This document shows, piece after piece, positions 16,658 to 25,650 of a stretch of 64,000 nt of DNA. The notes beneath the pieces were generated by a model. It searched no databases, was not told the DNA's origin, and saw only the letters and a program-made list of their open reading frames with translations. The number at the start of each line of letters is the position of its first letter. The first letter of the stretch is position 1. The position numbers were made by a program, and so were the translations under genes. The stretch comes from Reddybacter sp041277045 (lineage in GTDB: Bacteria; Pseudomonadota; Gammaproteobacteria; Pseudomonadales; Porticoccaceae): assembly GCA_041277045.1 (NCBI GenBank), contig JBGFSY010000002.1, positions 682,001 to 746,000 of the forward strand, written 5' to 3'.

Positions 16658-18067
16658 ATGAGTTCGCAAGAGGAACAAAGACCGAGCCTTGAGGAAGAGG
16701 CTCATGTACTTTATCTCTACGAGACAGGAAAGAAAATTTATCAGCGGCGCTTTGTAGGCTTCTTTCGCAAGCTTAAAAAGCGCAGCGGTATTCCTTTATT
16801 GTTAGGTTATTTGCTCCTTCCCTGGTTTCAAATTGATGGCCGCCAGGCTGTTTGGTTCGACTTGCCCGCCCGTAAATTTCATATTTTATGGATGACCTTC
16901 TGGCCCCAGGATTTCATGATGCTGGCCTGGTTGCTGATAATCGGTGCTTTTGCCCTGTTCGCGGTGACTGTGTTGGTGGGCCGTGTCTGGTGTGGCTTTA
17001 GTTGCCCCCAGACAGTTTGGACCATGATGTTTATGGGTGTAGAAAGGTTTTTTGAAGGCGGGCGCAACAAGCGTATCAAACTGGATCTCGCGCCCTGGAA
17101 TTTCAATAAGGTTTGGCGTAAAGGCGGTAAGCACTTCGTCTGGTTGCTTATTGGTTTTATTACCGGCTTTACCTTTGTGGCCTACTTTAATCCCGTTCGC
17201 GAACTCAGTATCGACATGCTGACTTTTTCGGCCCATCCGGCAGCCGTTTTCTGGACCTTCTTTTTTACACTAATGACCTACATGAATGCGGGTTACCTGC
17301 GTGAACAGGTCTGTAAATACATGTGCCCTTATGCGCGCTTTCAATCGGTTATGTTTGATGACGATACTTTGGTTGTTTCTTACGACAAAGCGCGGGGAGA
17401 ATCGCGAGGCCAGCGTAAGAAAGGCAGTGACTATAAAGCCAAGGGCTTAGGTGACTGTGTTGACTGCGGTATTTGTGTTCAAGTTTGTCCGGTTGGCATT
17501 GATATTCGCGATGGCCTTCAATCTGAATGTATCAGCTGTGGTCTTTGCATTGATGCCTGTAATGCCATTATGGAAAAAGTTGAATATCCCAAAGGACTGA
17601 TTAGTTTTACCACTGAAAATAAATTAAAAAAAGGGGTAACTCACGTTTTCAGGCCGCGTTTACTGGGCTACGGGTTTGCCTTGTTAGTGATGGTCAGCGT
17701 ATTCGCTTATACCCTGATCACTCGTGTGCCTTTGGAGCTTGATATTATTCGCGACCGCTCACTCCTCTATCGTGAAACCTCTCGGGGTTTAATTGAAAAT
17801 ATTTATACCCTGCGGATCAACAATATGGATAATCAGGCGCATAAATACACCATCACCGTAGAGGGGGATCAGGAATTCCGTTTTATTGGCGATAGCACAG
17901 TCGATGTCGCTGGTGGGGAAGCCTTCACTCATCTCGTTCGCCTTGAGCTAGACCCGGGCTTAATGAAACGCGGGAATATTGATATCACCTTTGTGCTTCA
18001 AGCTGAGGACAATGAAACAATGCATGATAGTGAAGAAAGCCGTTTTATTGGACCTTTTATTCGCTAA
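16658..18067 (+). CDS. ccoG: cbb3 oxidase assembly ferredoxin-like protein
   Basis: Inner-membrane protein with two 4Fe-4S-type clusters, implicated in reducing copper for cbb3 assembly. Membrane segments flank VWCGFSCPQTVW. The cluster motifs are CVDCGICVQVCP and CISCGLCIDACN. A C-terminal Ig-like periplasmic domain (FixG C-terminal domain) covers about residues 350-469. Length 469, as expected. AAAGAGG lies before the ATG at 16658. Between ccoP and ccoH. Confidence 0.96.
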   Translation: MSSQEEQRPSLEEEAHVLYLYETGKKIYQRRFVGFFRKLKKRSGIPLLLGYLLLPWFQIDGRQAVWFDLPARKFHILWMTFWPQDFMMLAWLLIIGAFALFAVTVLVGRVWCGFSCPQTVWTMMFMGVERFFEGGRNKRIKLDLAPWNFNKVWRKGGKHFVWLLIGFITGFTFVAYFNPVRELSIDMLTFSAHPAAVFWTFFFTLMTYMNAGYLREQVCKYMCPYARFQSVMFDDDTLVVSYDKARGESRGQRKKGSDYKAKGLGDCVDCGICVQVCPVGIDIRDGLQSECISCGLCIDACNAIMEKVEYPKGLISFTTENKLKKGVTHVFRPRLLGYGFALLVMVSVFAYTLITRVPLELDIIRDRSLLYRETSRGLIENIYTLRINNMDNQAHKYTITVEGDQEFRFIGDSTVDVAGGEAFTHLVRLELDPGLMKRGNIDITFVLQAEDNETMHDSEESRFIGPFIR

Positions 18068-18148
18068 TTGCTTGTTATTTATTTTTACACAATCGCCAAA
18101 TAACTTACCCCCTTTTCTTATTCGGTAGCAGAATAATTGGACAAATTA

Positions 18149-18757
18149 ATGAGAGACAATACAGCTGCTGGGCCGGTAGATTCATTAACACCGCCCTGGT
18201 ACCGGCAGTTCTGGCCATGGTTCTTAATCGCCCTGCCAGCAACGGTAGTGGTAGCGGGTTTCTTTACGCTCTATTTAGCCATTAAATACAGCGATGACCT
18301 GGTCAGTGATAATTATTACCGCGATGGCCTGGCAATCAATCAGCAGCTTACGCAAGATCTTCGCGCCACTGAGCTTGACCTGTCGGCAAAACTAAATTTT
18401 GCTGAGGGCAATGATGATGCTATCGATGTGTTGGCGCTGGAATTAAGCAGGCCCCGTGCAACTAGACCACTGCCAACGCTATTAACACTGTATTTACTAC
18501 ACCCAACCAATGCCAAAGCGGATCATATGATCAAGCTTATTGCGGCGGGTGGGGGGCGTTACAGAGGGCAATTGTCGCAGTTACCGACACAGCGCTATTA
18601 TTTGCGATTGATCCCCGGTGTTGTTAGTGAGAGTGTTTCTGAACAAGACAATTTGCAAAGTGCGGAATGGCGGCTTACCGGTGAAATAGATTTTTCGATT
18701 AGCCACCTTGTTGAATTGCAAGCCAGTCCTTCGACCACGCCCCAGAGTGGCGGCTAA
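18149..18757 (+). CDS. ccoH: cbb3 oxidase assembly protein FixH/CcoH
   Basis: Single-helix membrane protein needed for stable cbb3 assembly. It contains the family core PPWYRQFWPWFLIALP followed by the membrane helix, then YSDDLVSDNYYRDGLAINQ, and a periplasmic beta domain. I chose the ATG at 18149, which has GGA seven bases upstream; an earlier in-frame TTG at 18137 has no ribosome binding site. 202 residues. It ends three bases before ccoI. Confidence 0.92.
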   Translation: MRDNTAAGPVDSLTPPWYRQFWPWFLIALPATVVVAGFFTLYLAIKYSDDLVSDNYYRDGLAINQQLTQDLRATELDLSAKLNFAEGNDDAIDVLALELSRPRATRPLPTLLTLYLLHPTNAKADHMIKLIAAGGGRYRGQLSQLPTQRYYLRLIPGVVSESVSEQDNLQSAEWRLTGEIDFSISHLVELQASPSTTPQSGG

Positions 18758-18759
18758 AT

Positions 18760-21321
18760 ATGTCCGCTGAAACTTGCTTTCATTGCGCTTTACCGTTGAA
18801 TGGCAGGGACGACATTAGCGTGCAGATTGACGGTGCATCGCGCCCAATGTGCTGCATTGGTTGCCAGGCCGTCGCCACTGCTATTGTCGATGGTGGTTTG
18901 GAGAAGTTCTATCAGTACCGCTCGGCAAACTCGCTTCGCAATGATGGCCAGGCCGATGAAGATTTCAGTGCCTATGATCTACCCGAGGTACAGACTGATT
19001 TACTGACGGTCGATGAGCAGGGTTTGGCCACCATTGAGCTAGGAATTTCAGGTATTAGTTGTGCCGCCTGTGCCTGGTTGATTGAGCTCCATCTTAAAAA
19101 ATCACCTGCCGTGACAAAGGCTGTCGTCAATGTCAGTCGACAGCGTTGTCGACTTCAATGGAACATAGAACAACTCCCCCTGAGTGAATTGCTCGCTGCT
19201 TTTATCACCATTGGCTACCGAGCTCATCCGGCGAGAGAGTCCAATAAATTCGAACATATTGAGCGAGACCAGAAACGCTATTTATTGCGTCTCGGTGTGG
19301 CCGGTATTGGCATGATGCAGGCGGGCATGCTGGCCATTGCACTGTATGCGGGTGCCTTTCAGGGTATGGAAGAGCATTGGCAAAACTTGCTGCGCTGGGT
19401 CAGTCTGCTGGTCGCTACGCCGGTCGTTCTGTATTCGGCCCAACCCTTTTTTAAAAGTGCCTGGCGCAGTTTGCGCAGCTTTAATTCCAATATGCCCTGG
19501 TACATGAACCTGACCATGGATGTACCCGTTGCCCTGGCCATTGGCCTGGCTTATGGGGTTAGCGGCTGGGCGACTGTGAGGGGTACGGGCGAGGTTTATT
19601 TTGATGCCGTCTCAATGTTGACCTTCTTCCTTCTGTTGGGCCGCTTTCTTGAAATACATGTGCGTTATCGCAATGAATTAGTCGCCGGTGAGGCCACACA
19701 TTTAATCCCGCTTACAGTGCAACGTTGGACCGGGGTTGGCGCCGACGAGCATCTCGAACAAGTGCCTGTTAAATCTCTTTGTGTTGACGATGTAATCCAG
19801 GTAGGCGAGGGCGAGTGTCTGGCCGTTGATGGGGTGGTATTGGCGGGTCGTAGCCCAGTGATCGAAGCCGTATTGAGTGGCGAGCAAGACCCCGTGGCCA
19901 AAAGTCCGGGCGATATTGTCAGCGCGGGGACTATCAATACCACGAATCCGCTAAAAATAAAGGTCAGTGCCATTGGCCAGTGCACACGTTTGTCGGCGAT
20001 TATCGATATACTGGATAGTGTTGCTGCGGAAAAACCCCGGCAACTAGCCTTCGCGGATCGTCTTGCCGCCTGGTTTATCAGTTTTGTTCTATTGCTTGCC
20101 GTCGCGGTGTTTTCGACGTGGTGGCTACATGATGCCGATAGAGCCTTATGGGTGACCTTGTCCGTTCTGGTCGTGACCTGCCCCTGTGCGCTGTCTCTTG
20201 CCACACCCGTCGTGCTGGCAGCCGCGACGGGGCGACTACAACGGCAGGGTTTTTTGGTGCGTAGCTCTCATGTACTTGAGACCTTAAGTAAAGTGAACCG
20301 CGTTGTACTCGATAAAACGGGAACGCTGACCACGGGTAAACTCGAAATTGATCAGGTTAATCTGTGCCCAGGCCCAGGTGCGTTAGATAGCCGGTCAGTA
20401 CTCAATATTGCTGCAGCTCTCGAACAAGGCTGTCGCCACCCCATTGCCAGTGCGTTTAAACAGCAACTAAGTGGAGGTAGTGGCCAGGCAGAGGCGCTGG
20501 ATTATCAGGTCGGGGGCGGAGTCTCAGGTATCATTAATGGCCAGCGCTACGCATTGGGAAAGCCGGCTTTTATTAGCGAGCATTTTGATCTGCAAATACC
20601 CTCATTTTTATTGGCACAGCCTTTACCCGCGGGTAAGGGAGATAACGCGAAGCATCGTCTCGATGTCATATTGTCCAGTCAGCAGAAAGTGCTAGCGCGT
20701 ATTGTGCTGGTGGATGAATTGCGCCCTGGGGCACAGGCGCTGGTTTCTGCACTACAGGAGCAGGGCCTCGCTCTTGAGCTACTTAGCGGTGATCAGGAAA
20801 AAAACACCGCTGCTCTGGCGCGAGAACTGGGGATAAAACAATGGCAGGCCAATAGCAGTCCTGAGGATAAACTGAGCTATATTCGAACCCGGCAGAAAGA
20901 AGGCGATGTGGTGTTGATGGTGGGTGATGGCATTAATGACATACCCGTATTAAGCGGTGCCGATATCTCTGTTGCCATGGCCGAGGCGACAGATTTTACA
21001 CGCATGGCCTCCGATGGGGTGCTGTTATCGGGCAATTTAACGACTCTGATCGAAACTATTAATGTCGCGCGAAAAACGGAGAGGGTGATACGTCAGAATA
21101 TCGCCTGGGCACTGATCTACAATTTGAGCGCTTTACCTCTCGCCGCCATGGGTTGGGTGCCACCCTGGGCTGCGGCCATTGGCATGTCGGCCAGTTCTTT
21201 GGTGGTGGTCTTGAATGCTTTGCGTCTGCAACGCAGAAAAACGAAACACGGGTGCCATCTTGATAGTGGTGCACGGCAATGGAATAGGTCTGGCGTACCG
21301 AGTGTGCAAACCGGGCTCTGA
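18760..21321 (+). CDS. ccoI: P1B-type copper-transporting ATPase for cbb3 assembly
   Basis: Heavy-metal P-type ATPase that supplies copper for the CcoN CuB site. The N-terminus has a Cys-rich domain (CFHCALPLNG, MCCIGCQAVA) and a heavy-metal-associated domain with GISCAACAWLIE. The membrane copper motif is CPCALSLATP, the phosphorylation site is DKTGTLTTGK, and the hinge is VGDGINDIPVL. Length 853 residues. Family members in cco operons export copper to the periplasm for oxidase loading. Its stop overlaps the ccoS start (TGATG). The final 20 or so residues are unusual in composition (Gly/Ser/His). Confidence 0.95.
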   Translation: MSAETCFHCALPLNGRDDISVQIDGASRPMCCIGCQAVATAIVDGGLEKFYQYRSANSLRNDGQADEDFSAYDLPEVQTDLLTVDEQGLATIELGISGISCAACAWLIELHLKKSPAVTKAVVNVSRQRCRLQWNIEQLPLSELLAAFITIGYRAHPARESNKFEHIERDQKRYLLRLGVAGIGMMQAGMLAIALYAGAFQGMEEHWQNLLRWVSLLVATPVVLYSAQPFFKSAWRSLRSFNSNMPWYMNLTMDVPVALAIGLAYGVSGWATVRGTGEVYFDAVSMLTFFLLLGRFLEIHVRYRNELVAGEATHLIPLTVQRWTGVGADEHLEQVPVKSLCVDDVIQVGEGECLAVDGVVLAGRSPVIEAVLSGEQDPVAKSPGDIVSAGTINTTNPLKIKVSAIGQCTRLSAIIDILDSVAAEKPRQLAFADRLAAWFISFVLLLAVAVFSTWWLHDADRALWVTLSVLVVTCPCALSLATPVVLAAATGRLQRQGFLVRSSHVLETLSKVNRVVLDKTGTLTTGKLEIDQVNLCPGPGALDSRSVLNIAAALEQGCRHPIASAFKQQLSGGSGQAEALDYQVGGGVSGIINGQRYALGKPAFISEHFDLQIPSFLLAQPLPAGKGDNAKHRLDVILSSQQKVLARIVLVDELRPGAQALVSALQEQGLALELLSGDQEKNTAALARELGIKQWQANSSPEDKLSYIRTRQKEGDVVLMVGDGINDIPVLSGADISVAMAEATDFTRMASDGVLLSGNLTTLIETINVARKTERVIRQNIAWALIYNLSALPLAAMGWVPPWAAAIGMSASSLVVVLNALRLQRRKTKHGCHLDSGARQWNRSGVPSVQTGL

Positions 21322-21557
21322 TGGAAAGCCTTTATTTTTTAATTCCCTTGTCAATGCTTGTCGTGGCTTTGGGTGTGAGATTGTTTTTCTGGGCGGTTAA
21401 TAGCGGTCAATATGATGACCTTGATGGTGAGGCCGAACGTATTTTATTTGACGAGATAGATCTCAATACCAAAGTTGATAGGGTTGTCAGGCAAGAGTCC
21501 GAGTCTCCGAATAAGGGTAAGCCAGAGGCGCGCGAGGACAAGGCCCGAAATGATTGA
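21321..21557 (+). CDS. ccoS: cbb3 oxidase maturation protein CcoS
   Basis: A 78-residue protein with one N-terminal membrane helix (LYFLIPLSMLVVALGVRLFF) and the family motif FFWAVNSGQYDDLDGEAERI; needed for cofactor insertion into CcoN. Coupled to ccoI by a TGATG overlap and to the next gene by an 8-base overlap. The C-terminal tail is charged and disordered. Confidence 0.95.
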   Translation: MESLYFLIPLSMLVVALGVRLFFWAVNSGQYDDLDGEAERILFDEIDLNTKVDRVVRQESESPNKGKPEAREDKARND

Positions 21558-22257
21558 GGACCTGTCTCCTGTATTTGCGGCGTTGCTCGCTATGTTTGGT
21601 ATCGGCTTGTTGGGAGCGGGGCACTGCTTTGCGATGTGCGGCGGTATTACTTCAGCCCTGGGCTTTGCCAGCGAGAAGGGCGGGTCGCGCTTCATTGTTG
21701 CTTACAATCTAGGCCGTGTTTTCAGCTACGCCTGTGCCGGAGGTGTGGTTGCCAGCCTGGGTTATGCCAGCGCGAACTATCTGGCACTAGCGCCTGTACT
21801 ACGGGGCATAGCGGGTCTTTTGTTGATCGCTATGGGCCTTACTATGGCGGGTTGGTGGCGCGGTTTGACTCAACTTGAGAAGGTCGGCAGTTTATTATGG
21901 CGACGACTGCAGCCTCTTGGGCAGCGCCTCTTGCCCGTACGCTCTTTCGGTTCGGGAATTATGCTCGGCCTGGTGTGGGGCTGGTTGCCCTGTGGTCTGG
22001 TTTATACAGCACTGGCTTTTGCTGCCACGGCTGAAACGCCGCTAGTGGGGATGGCCCAAATGGCAGCCTTTGGTTTTGGCACAATGCCGGCGGTGGTGTT
22101 GGGGGGGCTTTCAGTGGGTAAACTGGGAAATGTGTTGCGAAGTAAAAACTTTCGCCTTACCTTTGCATTATTATTAATCGCCTATGGTATTTGGACCTTA
22201 TGGCCCGTGGTTTTGCCGTATCATCATCACCTAGCCAGTCACCAACTGGCTAGGTGA
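21550..22257 (+). CDS. SafE/TauE-like membrane protein of the cco operon
   Basis: A 235-residue integral membrane protein with about six hydrophobic segments and the signature GHCFAMCGGI near the N-terminus and WGWLPCGLVYTALAFA in the second half; this pattern defines the COG2836-type family related to TauE/SafE and DsbD-like transporters. These genes commonly close cco assembly operons and are thought to act in metal or thiol handling for oxidase maturation, though the role is unproven. The start at 21550 overlaps ccoS, giving coupling. Paired Cys and Met in the motifs would suit copper binding (inference). Confidence 0.85.
   Translation: MIEDLSPVFAALLAMFGIGLLGAGHCFAMCGGITSALGFASEKGGSRFIVAYNLGRVFSYACAGGVVASLGYASANYLALAPVLRGIAGLLLIAMGLTMAGWWRGLTQLEKVGSLLWRRLQPLGQRLLPVRSFGSGIMLGLVWGWLPCGLVYTALAFAATAETPLVGMAQMAAFGFGTMPAVVLGGLSVGKLGNVLRSKNFRLTFALLLIAYGIWTLWPVVLPYHHHLASHQLAR
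22228..22256 (+). terminator. Hairpin across the end of the cco operon
   Basis: CACCTAGCCAGT and ACTGGCTAGGTG make a perfect 12-bp stem with a 5-base loop that overlaps the last codons and stop of the SafE-like gene. No T-run follows, so it may be a rho-assisted end or a 3' protective structure rather than a classic intrinsic terminator. Confidence 0.5.
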
Positions 22258-22279
22258 CTGGATTGTACGTTTAGCAAGC

Positions 22280-22293
22280 TTGATTTTTATCGA
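22280..22293 (+). promoter_or_regulatory. Possible second FNR/Anr-type site
   Basis: TTGATTTTTATCGA differs from TTGATnnnnATCAA at one defined base. It lies 63 bases before the Yip1-family gene. If used, that gene would join the low-oxygen regulon. Confidence 0.35.
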
Positions 22294-22355
22294 TACACCG
22301 CGTTACTTTTAGCGGTATAAATATAACTAAATAGGCAATAGTGCCAGGAGTTTAT

Positions 22356-22955
22356 ATGTTTGGACATATACTGGGTTTGATGTTTTACCCACGCAAGCAA
22401 TGGCAAACAATTGCCGCGTTAAGTGATGAAAAAATCAAACGTTTGTTGCCTTACCCTATTTTTATGGCGTTGTTGCCAGCAGTGGCTTTATATATTGGCA
22501 CTACCCAGGTCGGCTGGACTGTCGTCGGTGACGATGTGGTACGTATCACCGAGGGTAGTGCGATTCCATTGATCGTGCTGAGTTATATTGCTCTATTAGG
22601 AGCCGTGGTAATTATTGGTTTAATGATCAACTGGATGTCGGAGACATATCAGACTAAAGCCTTTCCTATCAAGGGTGTCGTGTTAATGGGTTATGCCTGT
22701 ACGCCGATTTTTCTGGCCGGTGCCTGTGCGGTTTATCCAATTTGGTGGCTCGATATTGTACTTGGCACCGCGGGTGCAATTTATACAATTTACCTTATTT
22801 ACACAGCCATACCGATAATGATGCATGTGCCATGGGACAGGGGTTTTCTCTATGCCAGCGCGGTATTTATGATTGCTTTGGTCTATGTGGTGGTGATATT
22901 GGTCGGTGTAACCATTGTTTGGGAATATATTGCGACCCCTGTATTTATTAATTAA
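22356..22955 (+). CDS. Yip1-domain membrane protein
   Basis: A 199-residue protein with five hydrophobic segments and the bacterial Yip1 (DUF1282, YohC-like) pattern: a soluble N-terminus (GHILGLMFYPRKQWQTIAAL), then paired helices with a GYACTPIFLAG motif. The function of bacterial members is not established. The ATG at 22356 has CAGGAG upstream; an earlier GTG at 22341 is less well placed. Stands alone after the cco operon with its own possible FNR-type site. Confidence 0.8.
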   Translation: MFGHILGLMFYPRKQWQTIAALSDEKIKRLLPYPIFMALLPAVALYIGTTQVGWTVVGDDVVRITEGSAIPLIVLSYIALLGAVVIIGLMINWMSETYQTKAFPIKGVVLMGYACTPIFLAGACAVYPIWWLDIVLGTAGAIYTIYLIYTAIPIMMHVPWDRGFLYASAVFMIALVYVVVILVGVTIVWEYIATPVFIN

Positions 22956-23086
22956 GGCTATCAATTAATATCACTGACTGGTTTTCTACTTTGTTTTTTT
23001 GAAATGCCAAAAATTAGAAAAGTACGCAGATTTAAGAAATAGAAAGCCTATAGTCGCGATAGCGATTGCCGGTTAAGCAGATGTTT

Positions 23087-23121
23087 GGGTGATAGATACA
23101 GGCAACCTGCATCTATCACCC
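23087..23121 (-). terminator. Long hairpin, possible minus-strand terminator
   Basis: Two 16-base arms (GGGTGATAGATACAGG and CCTGCATCTATCACCC) pair with one mismatch around a 3-base loop. On the minus strand it begins at the stop codon of the small frame at 23116-23271. No T-run is present on either side. Confidence 0.45.
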
Positions 23122-23345
23122 GGGAATTAAGCCTGCGGCTGAACCCAGGGTAAAGCCCATGGGGCCAGGAGCAAGTGCATATTGCCGGCGGGCGAGGAAA
23201 GCTCCTATTAATAGCGGCGGCAGGGCATAGATAATAGTCTTGTAGACACAGTAATCGTGATAAGCCTTCATCGAAGGCCGCTATAGCCGGCTCGAACAGT
23301 CTGTAAATATTCAGTGCAACCCAGAAATAAGACAGCCACAGGGAC
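23116..23345 (-). pseudogene. Probable degraded small membrane-protein gene
   Basis: A minus-strand frame (ATG at 23271, stop at 23116, 51 codons) encodes a hydrophobic helix with TIIYALPPLLIGAFLARR followed by APGPMGFTLGSAAGL. The upstream bases (23252-23345) in another frame read hydrophobic protein-like sequence (LSYFWVALNIYRLFEPA). Two protein-like pieces in different frames, with no ribosome binding site before the ATG, suggest a frameshifted membrane gene. The ALPPLL...R...AP..P...G pattern recalls the C-terminal half of NrsF/DUF1109 anti-sigma proteins, but this is weak. Confidence 0.3.
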
Positions 23346-23409
23346 GCTTGTTTTCATTGTTATGCTAATGTGCGGCCAAAATAATCAGCCTTAAACTGGA
23401 AAGACAATA

Positions 23410-23796
23410 ATGAAATTACTACACACCATGCTGCGTGTTGGAAACCTGGATAAATCGATCACGTTTTACACTGAATTACTCGGTATGGAGTTACTGCGTA
23501 AACGGGATTTTCCCGATGGCCGTTTCACTCTGGCTTTTCTGGGTTATGGATCAGAAAAAGAAAATACCGTACTTGAACTTACTCATAACTGGGAGACTTC
23601 GAGCTATGAGCTTGGTGATGCCTATGGCCACATTGCCATCGGGGTCGACGATGTTTACGCAACCTGTGAGCAAATTAAAAGTCAGGGCGGTGCGGTAGTG
23701 AGAGAGGCGGGGCCAATGATGCACGGTAGTACAGTCTTGGCTTTTGTCGAAGATCCAGACGGTTATAAAATCGAATTACTCTCTCTCGATAAATAG
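23410..23796 (+). CDS. gloA: Lactoylglutathione lyase (glyoxalase I)
   Basis: Converts the hemithioacetal of methylglyoxal and glutathione to S-lactoylglutathione. Metal ligands appear as His5 (LLHTMLRV), Glu56 (VLELTHNW), His near 75 (AYGHIAIG) and Glu near 124 (YKIELL), as in Ni-dependent bacterial enzymes. Length 128 residues matches the short form (E. coli 135). GGAAAG lies before the ATG. Monocistronic. Confidence 0.95.
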   Translation: MKLLHTMLRVGNLDKSITFYTELLGMELLRKRDFPDGRFTLAFLGYGSEKENTVLELTHNWETSSYELGDAYGHIAIGVDDVYATCEQIKSQGGAVVREAGPMMHGSTVLAFVEDPDGYKIELLSLDK

Positions 23797-23809
23797 CGAG
23801 TCGCTATAA

Positions 23810-24229
23810 TCAAGCGCTAGCCTTGTCTATTTCCAGAGGCGGGGTATTGGCTTTGCCGCGTAGCCAGTTAAGGCCATTAAGGATTTTGGGATTTCTGGCT
23901 ATCTTGCGCTCAAGGGTGAATTTGCCAGGATAATCCATCAGTAATAAGCCCATGGCGATGGTCAATAGCCCTTGGCCGGGTATGAAAAGCATAATAATAC
24001 CCGCCAAAAGCAGCACCCAACCCAAGAGGTTTTTCCCCACTAAGATCAAAATCCTAAGAACGGGATGTGTTTGTTTTAAGGGCGCAGGGTGGCGTTTTTG
24101 ATGGCAAAAGTAGTCGACGGGAATACGTGCTACTAGCCAGGGCAAAGTCAGCAAGCTGATAACAAAAGTGAAGGCCGAAACAACGGCCATCCAGGTAAAA
24201 AGAGCCTGGTACTCTGCTAGCCAATCCAT
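23810..24229 (-). CDS. Small membrane protein, PGPGW-like family
   Basis: 139 residues with an N-terminal helix (about 12-34), two close helices around residues 62-95 (LGWVLLLAGIIMLFIPGQG and LLTIAMGLLLMDYPGK), and a basic C-terminus. The GIIMLFIPGQGLL turn resembles the PGPGW putative transmembrane family. Function unknown. Its ATG at 24229 overlaps the ygfZ stop (TGATG), so translation is coupled to ygfZ. In many gammaproteobacteria a gene of this kind sits near ygfZ or sdhE, but I infer no role. Confidence 0.7.
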   Translation of the reverse strand: MDWLAEYQALFTWMAVVSAFTFVISLLTLPWLVARIPVDYFCHQKRHPAPLKQTHPVLRILILVGKNLLGWVLLLAGIIMLFIPGQGLLTIAMGLLLMDYPGKFTLERKIARNPKILNGLNWLRGKANTPPLEIDKASA

Positions 24230-25281
24230 CAATCAGTAGTGAGTGTATAGGGGAGGTCCGCGATACGAACAGCAGTGGTTTTGCCATCGATAATCAGGGA
24301 GGTAGTATCTGCCTGCTCTTCGTGCAGGATCGCAAGAACCTCAGAGCTCTTGTCGTCTGCAGGTGTGGCTGACAGTACGCTGCCAACGAGCTTGTTATCA
24401 CTACTGGAATAAATCTCTGCCCCCTGTCTGGGAGGCTTGGTATCTTCGATAATGACTCGGTAGGTGCGGCGTTTGAGCTTACCCAGGTATTGCATACGAG
24501 CGACAATTTCCTGACCAGTGTAACAACCCTTTTTAAAACTAACGGCGCCGGTAGCCTGCAGGTTGAGCATTTGTGGCACAAATTGTTCGAGGGTTTCAGC
24601 GCGCACCTGGGCTAAGCCGGCACGAATGGACTGTAGTTGCCAGTAGTCGATACCCACGGGCTTGAAAGTAGCCGATAGTCTTTGCCAGTGTCTTTCTGCC
24701 ACGGTTACATCAACGACCAGTAAAAACTGCTGGGCACTGATGCGAAGCAGTAAGTAATTTTCACCGATACAAAGTTGGTTTATAGCCTGGGGCACGGTGT
24801 CAAAAAGTTGATCAAGTAGCGGTTCGCAGTCTGGGCCGCTAAGGCCTAGCAGGCGATAGTCTTCGCTGACATCATTCAGGGTGGTTTTGAAAAAGGCCGC
24901 ATATTTACTAAGACTATTAATGGTTATTTCAACAAGAGGGCGGTGCATTACGAGTAGAACTGCATCCACCACTGGCTCAATGGCTTGATAGGAGGTGAGC
25001 ATTCGACCTTTTGGATTGCAAATAGCACCGGGTAAGGACGTCTCCGTGTTGAGTTGACTGGTATCGCTCGTGCTTTGCCCCTGTAAAAAGCGCTTGGTAT
25101 CGGCGCCTTCCAGAGCCAGGATGCCCAGATCACTGAGATCAACCAAGGTGGCTTTTAACGTTGGATAATCGGCCGGGGTTTCGCCAAAGGAGGTGGCAAG
25201 CCCATCATTGATGGTGGCACCTTGTTGGGCGAGAAAGTTCAGCCAGTCGTTGATGGTGTCAGTGTCTTTCGTGTCAGCCAT
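24229..25281 (-). CDS. ygfZ: Folate-binding tRNA-modifying/Fe-S repair protein YgfZ
   Basis: Glycine cleavage T-like protein binding tetrahydrofolate, involved in maintaining certain Fe-S enzymes (including the radical-SAM tRNA thiomethylase MiaB). The signature KGCYTGQEIVARMQYLG is visible near residue 243, with the reactive Cys. Length 350 residues (E. coli 326). No strong ribosome binding site before the ATG at 25281. Divergent from sdhE, a frequent pairing. Confidence 0.92.
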   Translation of the reverse strand: MADTKDTDTINDWLNFLAQQGATINDGLATSFGETPADYPTLKATLVDLSDLGILALEGADTKRFLQGQSTSDTSQLNTETSLPGAICNPKGRMLTSYQAIEPVVDAVLLVMHRPLVEITINSLSKYAAFFKTTLNDVSEDYRLLGLSGPDCEPLLDQLFDTVPQAINQLCIGENYLLLRISAQQFLLVVDVTVAERHWQRLSATFKPVGIDYWQLQSIRAGLAQVRAETLEQFVPQMLNLQATGAVSFKKGCYTGQEIVARMQYLGKLKRRTYRVIIEDTKPPRQGAEIYSSSDNKLVGSVLSATPADDKSSEVLAILHEEQADTTSLIIDGKTTAVRIADLPYTLTTD

Positions 25282-25389
25282 TTTAGTTCGCTATTTAGAT
25301 GGGTAGTCCTTCAAGCTTGCATTATAATGATCTGCTGGTAATTTGCGTGCGAATTACTGTATTGATGATCAATAAGCGGTAGAGGCACA

Positions 25390-25650
25390 ATGGATAAATG
25401 TATGGATAAAAATCGTCTTTTTTGGGCAAGTCGTCGTGGCATGCTAGAGCTGGATATTATATTGCAGGCCTTTCTCGAGAATACTTACGATCAGCTAAAG
25501 CCCGAAGAGCAGTTACTTTATCAAGATTTACTGGGCGGTGAAGACCAGGATTTGTTCGCCTGGTTGATGGGCCGCGAAGAGCCGCAGGACAAAGACACGG
25601 CAACGATTATTGCCATTATTCGTTCTAGCCAGCATGCCCCTGCAAGCTGA
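25390..25650 (+). CDS. sdhE: Succinate dehydrogenase flavinylation factor SdhE
   Basis: An 86-residue protein with the RGMLELD motif (RRGMLELDIIL) that supports covalent FAD attachment to SdhA/FrdA. It continues with DLFAWLMGREEPQD, matching the family. AGAGG precedes the ATG at 25390; a second in-frame ATG at 25402 is possible. Followed by the overlapping ygfX-like gene. Confidence 0.93.
   Translation: MDKCMDKNRLFWASRRGMLELDIILQAFLENTYDQLKPEEQLLYQDLLGGEDQDLFAWLMGREEPQDKDTATIIAIIRSSQHAPAS

Larger units (their letters stand above)
22956..23409. other. Intergenic region between the Yip1 gene and gloA
   Basis: About 450 bases with no intact gene of usual size. Contents: A/T-rich stretch (22960-23040), the long hairpin (23087-23121), the probable degraded minus-strand membrane gene (23116-23345), and the gloA promoter and ribosome binding site at the right end. 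Confidence 0.5.
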
